Assembly (NCBI GenBank): GCA_937965665.1
Contig: CALCJE010000115.1
Span: 1-8,945 of the forward strand
Direction: 5' to 3'
DNA: 8,945 bases
From: an uncultured Bacteroidales bacterium
Lineage (GTDB): Bacteria > Bacteroidota > Bacteroidia > Bacteroidales > UBA4417
Part shown: positions 1 to 5,630 of the stretch, piece after piece
Layout: each line of letters begins with the position of its first letter
Position numbering within the stretch: position 1 is the first letter of the stretch
Notes under the pieces: generated by a model
Seen by the model: only the letters and a program-made list of their open reading frames with translations
Told to the model about the DNA's origin: nothing
Database searches by the model: none
Program-made: the position numbers and the translations under genes

Positions 1-26
1 TTTCAATTAAAAACAATTAACAAACT

Positions 27-722
27 ATGAAAACCTATTCAGCAATTGACGATTGTGTTATTGGCGGGCTCGATGCGCCTTGTTTTGCACATTTATTACC
101 CGAAGAAATAGAGCTGATAAAAGATAGTAAAACCCAGGTATTGTTCCGCAAAGGAGAAAGCCTCACCAAACAGGGTGCCTTTGCATCGAGCGTATTGTTC
201 GTGGTTGAAGGTTTGGTACGACAATATATTACAGGTGATACAAACCGCGATTTCAACCTGCGTATCATTCGCAGCAGCCAGTTTATAGGACTTTCGGCGG
301 CTTTCAGCAAACACACCTACGATTACTCAACAGTTGCGCTGAAGGAAACATTGGCCTGCCTGATTGAAAAAGATGCCATTGCCAGCCTGATAAAGAAAAA
401 CGGGGATTTTGCATATGGCCTGATAAACCGTTATTACGAAAACGACAGTTCTCTTTACGATACCATCAGGAGCATGATGTATAAGCAGATGCATGGCCGG
501 CTGGCTGATGTTCTGCTGTACCTCGATTCAATCAGGTACAACGGCGAAAGTGTTTTTAGTTACCTTTCGAGGAAAGAAGTTGCTGACTTTGCAGGCCTTT
601 CGACCGAGAGCACAGTAAAATTGCTGAAAGGATTTGAAAAAGACGGATTAATCAGGCTTGTGGACAAGAATATCGAACTGCTTAAAAAAGAGGCCCTTGT
701 GGATATCAGCAGGCGTGGATAA
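27..722 (+). CDS. Crp/Fnr family transcriptional regulator
   Basis: A 231-residue cytoplasmic DNA-binding regulator with the two-domain Crp/Fnr plan. Residues about 20-125 form a cyclic-nucleotide-binding-type beta barrel (FRKGESLTKQG, then a VVEGLVRQY strand). Residues about 150-220 form a winged helix-turn-helix, with SRKEVADFAG as the first helix and LSTESTVKLLKGFEKDGLI as the recognition segment. The cAMP phosphate-binding cassette of true CRP (GE...R.A) is not conserved: the matching stretch is IGLSAAFSKHTYDYSTVAL, so cAMP is probably not the ligand. There are three cysteines (C10, C19, C111). Their spacing does not match the four FNR cluster ligands, but two are N-terminal, so redox or oxygen sensing is possible and unproven. 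The ATG at 27 follows an AT-rich leader without a Shine-Dalgarno sequence, and only 26 bases of upstream DNA are present. The gene converges on hydF with a 39-base gap in which I see no clear terminator. Control of the hydrogenase maturation genes is an inference from position only. Confidence 0.9.
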   Translation: MKTYSAIDDCVIGGLDAPCFAHLLPEEIELIKDSKTQVLFRKGESLTKQGAFASSVLFVVEGLVRQYITGDTNRDFNLRIIRSSQFIGLSAAFSKHTYDYSTVALKETLACLIEKDAIASLIKKNGDFAYGLINRYYENDSSLYDTIRSMMYKQMHGRLADVLLYLDSIRYNGESVFSYLSRKEVADFAGLSTESTVKLLKGFEKDGLIRLVDKNIELLKKEALVDISRRG

Positions 723-761
723 CAGCAGTGCCTGAATTAAGAAAGAAACCTCTTATAAACA

Positions 762-1991
762 TCATAAGTAATCCGCCTTATCCATGCCTGTTCTAGTAAA
801 AGGCTGAATGGCACGATTATAAATTCCATGCACATAAGCTATTGCCATACCGTAATTGGTAACAGGGATACCCGCATCAATGGCAGGCTTTAACCGGTTT
901 ACAAGCTGCCGCCGGGTAATCATACAACCGCCACATTGCACAACCAGCGCGTAATCATGTATATCGCGTTGTATTACATTGAGCCCTGCAACGGTGTCGT
1001 ACTCCAGTTTTTTACCCGTAAAATTACTCAGCCAGCGGGGGATTTTAACCCGGCCTATATCGTCGCACGACACATGATGGCTGCATGATTCGAGGATCAG
1101 CACCCGGTCGCCATCTTTCAATTCGCCTATTTTTGGCGTTCCTTTAATATATTGTTGAAAATCTCCTTTTTGCCGAGCCAGAACAATGCTGAAACTCGTA
1201 AGCGGAATATCTTTTGGAATAGATGCATCTGCCTTCAAAAAAACCTGGCTATCGGTCACCACCAGTTTTGGCTTTGGCTCCATCCTTTTATAAAAAGCAT
1301 CTACTTCGCGCTCCTTGCAAATAGCAACTACCCCATCGTGATCGAGCACATCGCGTATTACCTGCACCTGGGGCAGGATAAGCCGGCCTTCGGGTGCTTC
1401 AATATCAATAGGTGTAATGAGCAGAACCGTGTCGCCATACGAAATCAAATCACCAACCAGTGTTCCGGGTTTCCAGGCAGTTTCGGGCAGGAAACTGCGC
1501 ATCTCCTTAACCAATGCTTCAACACCTTCAGTATTCAAAGTACTGAACGAAATAACGCGGGTAAAAAGTTCTTTCTCAACCTTGCTAATGGTTTCGGAAG
1601 TTAATGCATGCAGGTCCGACTTGTTGTGAACCACAAAAAACGGGACATCAAGTTTATTGAACTCTTCAATAAGCCCGTTTTCAAAATCACCGATAGTATT
1701 ATCCGTAATGAGGAGTAACGCCAGGTCAATGGTTTTGATCACCTCGCGGCTACGGGCAATGCGCTTTTCGCCCAACATGCCTTCATCATCGATCCCCGCA
1801 GTATCAATCAGTACAACCGCACCCAGGCCACCAATTTCCATATTCTTCGAAACCGGGTCGGTGGTGGTTCCGGCTACATCCGAAACTATGGCTACTTGCT
1901 GGCCGGCAAGTGCATTTATTAGCGAACTTTTGCCACTGTTTCGTTTACCAAAAATGCCTATATGCGGACGAATTTCTTTTCCTTTTTTCAC
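762..1991 (-). CDS. hydF: [FeFe]-hydrogenase H-cluster maturation GTPase HydF
   Basis: A 409-residue, full-length HydF. The protein is the GTPase and scaffold on which the 2Fe subcluster made by HydE and HydG is completed and delivered to apo-hydrogenase. The N-terminal Era/TrmE-like G domain shows the P-loop GKRNSGKS (15-22), switch residues GTTTD (41-45), DTAG (63-66) and NKSD (123-126). A dimerisation region follows. The C-terminal cluster domain carries CSHH (C303, H305, H306) and CGGC (C353, C356), the CxH...CxxC pattern that binds the 4Fe-4S cluster and separates HydF from Era or Der. The start is GTG at 1991, because a stop codon lies directly upstream in frame; no Shine-Dalgarno sequence is visible. 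It is the last gene of a minus-strand run, 53 bases after purU. HydE, HydG and the hydrogenase itself are not in the window. The identification is firm. Confidence 0.97.
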   Translation of the reverse strand: MKKGKEIRPHIGIFGKRNSGKSSLINALAGQQVAIVSDVAGTTTDPVSKNMEIGGLGAVVLIDTAGIDDEGMLGEKRIARSREVIKTIDLALLLITDNTIGDFENGLIEEFNKLDVPFFVVHNKSDLHALTSETISKVEKELFTRVISFSTLNTEGVEALVKEMRSFLPETAWKPGTLVGDLISYGDTVLLITPIDIEAPEGRLILPQVQVIRDVLDHDGVVAICKEREVDAFYKRMEPKPKLVVTDSQVFLKADASIPKDIPLTSFSIVLARQKGDFQQYIKGTPKIGELKDGDRVLILESCSHHVSCDDIGRVKIPRWLSNFTGKKLEYDTVAGLNVIQRDIHDYALVVQCGGCMITRRQLVNRLKPAIDAGIPVTNYGMAIAYVHGIYNRAIQPFTRTGMDKADYL

Positions 1992-2044
1992 TTACGATGG
2001 GTTTGGTTTAGAATGAATGGTAAAAATAAATTGGTGAGCACAAA

Positions 2045-2893
2045 TTATTCAAAAACCACAGTCTTATTATTATAAACAAAAACGCGGTCTTCGAAAACCA
2101 ATTGCATGGCTTTAGCCAGCGCAGCGGTTTCGTTTTCACGACCTGCTTTCACCATATCCTGCAATGTAAACGAATGATTTACAGGAATAATCTGTTGGGT
2201 AATGATGGGTCCTTCATCCAAATCGCTGGTGACAAAATGCGCAGTTGCACCAATTATTTTCACTCCACGCACGTATGCTTTCTGGTACGGACTTGCACCA
2301 GTAAAAGCAGGCAGGAACGAATGGTGAATGTTAATTATTTTCATGTTGAACGCAGATATAAAATCCAGAGACAATATCCGCATAAATTTGGCCAGCACCA
2401 GGTAATCAGGTTTGTAAGGGGAAATTGTGTCCTTCAGTTCTTTCTCAAACGTTTCCTTACTTTTGTTTTCGTGGGTCACAAGGTGAAACGGGATATCAAA
2501 TCGCTTCGTAATGTTCATTAGATCTGGGTGATTTCCGATTACACATTGAACATTTGCGCCCAGGGTTTTAAAATGATTACGTGTCAGGATATCAGTCAGG
2601 CAATGGTATTCGCGGGTAACCAATACCACAATATTTTTTTCAGGCAGAGGATTAACTTTTACAACTGCATTGTCAGGCAGCACAGCAGTGATACTCTTTT
2701 CTATGCCCTGTGGATCGGTAATATTTTCTACTACAATCCGGGCAAAAAATTTATTCTCTTCCTGGTCAACATGCTCACGCATCGAAACAATATTGTAGCC
2801 AGCATTAGCCAGCACTCTCGAAATTGCAGCTACCAGGCCAACACTATCAGTACATTGTATTACAATTACCATATTGTCATTCTTTTTCTTCAT
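2045..2893 (-). CDS. purU: formyltetrahydrofolate deformylase PurU
   Basis: Hydrolyses 10-formyl-THF to THF and formate, balancing the folate one-carbon pool. It has an N-terminal ACT domain (opening VIVIQCTDSVGLVAAIS) followed by a formyltransferase-like catalytic domain. Numbered from the upstream GTG at 2905 (286 residues), the catalytic residues are N192 and H194 in INIHHSFLP and D230 in LDEGPII, matching the Asn/His/Asp set of the GART/PurU family. Length is normal (E. coli PurU is 280). I prefer the ATG at 2893 (282 residues), but the in-frame GTG at 2905 cannot be excluded; neither has a good Shine-Dalgarno sequence. The gene lies 72 bases after the aspartase-like gene and 53 before hydF on the same strand. 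Formate from this enzyme could feed formate or hydrogen metabolism, which is inference. purU is not a usual member of hyd maturation clusters, which makes its place here notable. Confidence 0.93.
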   Translation of the reverse strand: MKKKNDNMVIVIQCTDSVGLVAAISRVLANAGYNIVSMREHVDQEENKFFARIVVENITDPQGIEKSITAVLPDNAVVKVNPLPEKNIVVLVTREYHCLTDILTRNHFKTLGANVQCVIGNHPDLMNITKRFDIPFHLVTHENKSKETFEKELKDTISPYKPDYLVLAKFMRILSLDFISAFNMKIINIHHSFLPAFTGASPYQKAYVRGVKIIGATAHFVTSDLDEGPIITQQIIPVNHSFTLQDMVKAGRENETAALAKAMQLVFEDRVFVYNNKTVVFE

Positions 2894-2929
2894 TTTAAAA
2901 TGCACTCATTTTCAGCCATTTCTGCAATT

Positions 2930-2937
2930 CAAAAGTA
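2930..2937 (-). promoter_or_regulatory. possible Bacteroidota -7 box before purU
   Basis: On the minus strand this reads TACTTTTG, an exact match to the Bacteroidota -7 consensus TAnnTTTG, placed 24-36 bases before the two possible purU starts. No TTTG -33 box sits at the expected distance; the nearest is about 29 bases upstream. It could be an internal promoter for purU-hydF, or chance in AT-rich DNA. Confidence 0.25.
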
Positions 2938-2965
2938 CAATTACAAGTTAAAAATGAAGAATACC

Positions 2966-4420
2966 TCAAATTAAATCATTTAATGTAAAACCGGTTTTAA
3001 CCAGGTTTTCCGGTTTCAGCACTACCCTTAGTTTTTCCTCAGCGAGCAAACCTAACTTAGCATTAGCTTCAAATACATCACAACCTGATGCTTTCATTTC
3101 TTTTGCAAGCAACACTGCTTTTTGATAGCCGATTAAAGGGCTCAGAGCAGTAGTAATGGCAGGGCTTCGGAACAGGCTGTATGCTCCTGATCTTGATGCA
3201 ATCTGTATTCCTTCAATCAGGTTATCAGCAATTGTTTTATCGGCAGCAATCAACAACTTGAGGCTCTCAAGTAACGCATGGCCAATTACGGGAATGTATG
3301 CGTTCAAATCGAGGCATCCCTGCGCGCTCAACGAGCTGATCAGCATATCGTTGCTGTAAATTTTATGTGCAGCGCTCACCACAAATTCAGGTATTACAGG
3401 ATTTACTTTTCCCGGCATGATGGAACTGCCAACTTGTCGCTGAGGTATTGAAACTGAATGTTTACCAGCAACGTCGGAAGCCAACATCCGTAAATCCGAT
3501 ACCATTTTTTCGAGATTTACTGCATGGGCTTTCAGGATGGCATGCACTTCGACAAATGAATCCAGGTTATTGGTAGCATCCGACAGGTTTTCACTCCGGG
3601 TTACCGGAAGACCGGTAAGCTTTTGGAGCTCAGGTACCACTTCCATGATAAAAAACTTTGGAACAGCCAGCCCGGTTCCTATTGCTCCGCCACCCAGGTT
3701 AACCGTTTTTATCCTTTCGAAACACTTTGAAATCCTCCACCAGTCGCGCGATAGCGCTTCGCTGTATGTGCTGAAAAGCAAACCATAAGTAGAAGGCACT
3801 GCCTCTTGCATCTGGGTGTAACCAATCCGGAGTTCATTCCGGTATTTTCCTTCGGCAAATTCTATTTTCTGCCTCAGGGCATTTACTGATGATTCCAGGC
3901 TTCCAAGCAATTGCATCATCGCCACTTTTAAGGCTGTAGGAACCACATCATTGGTCGACTGGTAAATATTTGCTGTTTCAATCGGGTGAATGGTTTCGTA
4001 TGATCCGGGCTGCAAACCCAGCTTGAGCAAAGCTAGGTTGGCAATAATCTCATTCACATTCATATTAATGCTGGTGCCGGCACCCCCATTTATTGCAGGT
4101 ACAATGAAAGCTTCGAAATGCTTTCCTTCCGAAACTTCGGCGGCTGATGATTCAAGCGCATCAGTAACTGTTGCTTCCAGCAGAGAAAAAGGAACATCAG
4201 TATTATTGGCACGATCGAGCACAGCTGCCCTAAATTGCCTGTAGGCTTTGTAACAGGCAAGTTTTACCAATCCCATTGCTTTATACCACTCCACATGAAA
4301 AAGCGTGCGATCAGGAAAATTTTCCCGCGCACGCATCGCATGTATCCCATATAAAACATCAGCCGGAACTTTTATAGTTCCCAATGAATCAGATTCTTCA
4401 CGATATTTTTCGGACAGCAT
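2966..4420 (-). CDS. aspA: aspartase-like ammonia-lyase associated with hyd maturation genes
   Basis: A 484-residue member of the aspartase/fumarase superfamily, expected to be a homotetramer that converts L-aspartate to fumarate and ammonia. Visible family motifs are LYGIHAMRARENFP near the N-terminus, GGAGTSINMNVNEIIAN (112-128, the aspartase-type form), QSTNDVVPTA (154-163) and the signature loop GSSIMPGKVNP (331-341) with the catalytic serine. The C-terminal stretch ending PLIGYQKA is also typical. Several positions differ from canonical aspartases as I recall them: the usual GRTQLQ/GRTHLQ segment is GYTQMQ (200-205), LGQEF is replaced by YGLLF, and GIQT by GIHA. The fold is clear, but the exact substrate is less certain than the name implies. 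The ATG start is followed by a normal N-terminus, without a Shine-Dalgarno sequence. The gene begins 27 bases after the preceding membrane-protein gene, so the two are probably co-transcribed. Aspartase-like genes beside hydE/F/G recur in Bacteroidota; a role in supplying ammonia for the azadithiolate bridge is hypothesis. Confidence 0.85.
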   Translation of the reverse strand: MLSEKYREESDSLGTIKVPADVLYGIHAMRARENFPDRTLFHVEWYKAMGLVKLACYKAYRQFRAAVLDRANNTDVPFSLLEATVTDALESSAAEVSEGKHFEAFIVPAINGGAGTSINMNVNEIIANLALLKLGLQPGSYETIHPIETANIYQSTNDVVPTALKVAMMQLLGSLESSVNALRQKIEFAEGKYRNELRIGYTQMQEAVPSTYGLLFSTYSEALSRDWWRISKCFERIKTVNLGGGAIGTGLAVPKFFIMEVVPELQKLTGLPVTRSENLSDATNNLDSFVEVHAILKAHAVNLEKMVSDLRMLASDVAGKHSVSIPQRQVGSSIMPGKVNPVIPEFVVSAAHKIYSNDMLISSLSAQGCLDLNAYIPVIGHALLESLKLLIAADKTIADNLIEGIQIASRSGAYSLFRSPAITTALSPLIGYQKAVLLAKEMKASGCDVFEANAKLGLLAEEKLRVVLKPENLVKTGFTLNDLI

Positions 4421-4447
4421 GAGCCAGGTTTATTTCAAAACCCAAAC

Positions 4448-5164
4448 TTACTGCTTTTTCCGTTTCGCGTCCCTGTTTTCACGATTATTCAAAGGGGCGT
4501 ATGCAAGCAAGCATTTATTTAACTGCTTGTTATCCGTAACAACCAATGTTAGCCTGCCCGATGCTTCCACCTCAACCGAAATAAGAAAGTCCTGCTTGGT
4601 TTTATCGAGGCTATAATTCAGATACCTTACCCTGTTTTGTTTTTGTGTAGGTTCGCGTTTTGACGGATTGCCTTTTGCTACAAAATTGCCACCGGCAGTA
4701 AGACCGGCACTTGCAGCAATTTTTGCAGCTTCCTCCACCGCATCTGCATACGTTCCGTTATAAACCAGCGAAACTGAATTAAAGCCTTCCTTTGGATTGT
4801 CAACCGAAGTATATGATGAAAAATCCTTGTCAAATTCTAAATCCTGAGGTTCAGGAATCCCCAGTTTTGCAACCCATTCCGGCATTTTATCGAGAATATG
4901 GGGATTTTCTTCAACCGCCACATTTCCCTTTATCTGTGCCCGCACAACATCGGCTAGGCTGTCGTATTCATGTTTGGTGATTTTTCCTGCCTGTAAATCG
5001 TCCTCCATGGGGCGAAGACGTTCTTCAATATTTACTTCAGCTTTTGGATCTGAATCAGGCGATCCTGCCTTTAAAACAATATTTCCGTTTAATCCGACCA
5101 GAAATATTCCTATTAATACAATAAAAGAAATAACTATTATTTTTTCAACTTTTCTTTTTGTCAT
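4448..5164 (-). CDS. membrane-anchored protein of unknown function, SHOCT-like segment
   Basis: A 238-residue protein I do not recognise as a named family. A basic N-terminus (MTKRKVEK) precedes one strongly hydrophobic helix (about 9-31), which suggests an uncleaved inner-membrane anchor with the remainder outside the cytoplasm; no lipobox is seen. Residues about 48-78 (ERLRPMEDDLQAGKITKHEYDSL and following) resemble the short SHOCT-type pattern of an acidic helix, a GKIT turn and an EYDxL helix. A mixed alpha/beta region follows (about 125-215), with strands around SVSLVYNG, FLISVEVEAS and RLTLVVTDN. The C-terminal tail is basic (NRENRDAKRKKQ). The ATG at 5164 is the first gene of the minus-strand run, 27 bases before the aspartase-like gene and downstream of a promoter-like site. 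Co-transcription suggests a link to the lyase or hydrogenase maturation, but no function can be assigned. Confidence 0.85.
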   Translation of the reverse strand: MTKRKVEKIIVISFIVLIGIFLVGLNGNIVLKAGSPDSDPKAEVNIEERLRPMEDDLQAGKITKHEYDSLADVVRAQIKGNVAVEENPHILDKMPEWVAKLGIPEPQDLEFDKDFSSYTSVDNPKEGFNSVSLVYNGTYADAVEEAAKIAASAGLTAGGNFVAKGNPSKREPTQKQNRVRYLNYSLDKTKQDFLISVEVEASGRLTLVVTDNKQLNKCLLAYAPLNNRENRDAKRKKQ

Positions 5165-5231
5165 GCATTGAATTTTGGTTCATACTCCAGACAACAATTT
5201 ATATGCCTGTTTAGTTCATTCAAAGAAGTTG

Positions 5232-5239
5232 CAAAAATA
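5232..5239 (-). promoter_or_regulatory. candidate promoter of the aspA-purU-hydF run
   Basis: On the minus strand this reads TATTTTTG, an exact match to the Bacteroidota -7 consensus TAnnTTTG, about 67 bases before the first gene of the run. A weak -33 candidate (ATTG) lies about 16 bases further upstream, shorter than ideal. The palindrome ACAAT-T-ATTGT (5241-5251) and an overlapping ATTG-N5-CAAT (5247-5259) sit in the spacer, where a regulator could block or recruit polymerase. Confidence 0.4.
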
Positions 5240-5394
5240 CACAATTATTGTATATCAATTACATAACAAAACTGCAGGGAACTTGTAAATAAGTCAAATA
5301 ACTATTAAAAAATGTTAAACATCATCTATTCACGACTTTTTTTCTGCTTCAAACAGTCAATATTCTGAAGTTTTAAGTTTAAAATTAAGCAGGA

Positions 5395-5502
5395 ATGGTA
5401 ACAACATTTACAGTACAAAAAATGAGCATGGAAACACTTTTAACAAAGCATTATATGCAATTTGATCCTGATAATTTATTCAATTTTGAAGTTGAAGAAT
5501 GA
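5395..5502 (+). CDS. doubtful 35-codon small ORF
   Basis: An ATG-to-TGA frame of 35 residues that starts MVTTFTVQKMSMETLL and ends PDNLFNFEVEE. A GGA lies directly against the ATG, too close to act as a normal ribosome site; internal ATGs at 5422 and 5428 are alternatives. The stop overlaps a short inverted repeat (ATCAGA/TCTGAT, 5502-5519) followed by AATTTT, which could be a weak terminator. No known domain or membrane segment is visible. An open frame this short is expected by chance in AT-rich DNA, so this is recorded only as a candidate. Confidence 0.15.
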   Translation: MVTTFTVQKMSMETLLTKHYMQFDPDNLFNFEVEE

Positions 5503-5530
5503 TCAGATTAAGTTCTGATAATTTTAACAT

Positions 5531-5614
5531 AAAAAGGGCTGTTTTAAAAGTTAAACTCCCCCGGACTCGGAATATACCAGGAACCGGGAAAAGCCATCAA
5601 CCTTTAAAACAGCC
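5531..5614 (-). terminator. long-stem intrinsic terminator after the FTCD gene
   Basis: Arms at 5597-5614 and 5537-5554 form an 18-bp stem (core GGCTGTTTTAAA/TTTAAAACAGCC) around a 42-base loop that holds a nested CCCGG/CCGGG stem (5560-5588). In minus-strand RNA the two imperfect positions become G-U wobbles, while in plus-strand RNA they are A-C mismatches. In minus-strand RNA the stem is followed by five Ts (5535-5531). Both points favour function on the minus strand, beginning about 16 bases after the FTCD stop codon. Confidence 0.75.
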
Positions 5615-5630
5615 TCTTATATTAAGTGTA

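Larger units (their letters stand above)
5165..5630. other. 466-base intergenic region
   Basis: This AT-rich stretch has no confident protein gene. It contains a promoter-like box and a small palindrome for the minus-strand run (5232-5259), a doubtful 35-codon ORF (5395-5502), a short 6-bp hairpin just after that ORF (5502-5519), and a large hairpin with a T tract (5531-5614) read as the terminator of the FTCD gene. I see no tRNA, riboswitch, IS end or CRISPR repeat in the rest. Confidence 0.7.

Noticed and set aside
723..761. Bidirectional terminator between the converging regulator and hydF genes
   Set aside because: I could not find an inverted repeat with a T tract in these 39 bases.
1152..1604. 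150-codon plus-strand ORF opposite hydF, and similar frames opposite purU, the lyase and ftcD
   Set aside because: These are antisense shadows of well-supported genes. They show no family motifs, and the opposite strand carries the conserved residues.
762..1991. Era, Der or TrmE housekeeping GTPase
   Set aside because: The C-terminal CSHH and CGGC cluster ligands and the overall length match HydF and are absent from those GTPases.
2966..4420. Fumarase identity for the lyase
   Set aside because: GGAGTSINMN and TQMQEAVP are closer to aspartase forms than to the fumarase forms GSGTQSNMN and THLQDATP, though the exact substrate stays open.
5537..5614. MITE or IS remnant suggested by 18-bp inverted arms
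   Set aside because: No target-site duplication is visible on the flanks, and the strand-specific wobble pairs and T tract fit a terminator better. A copy search would settle it.
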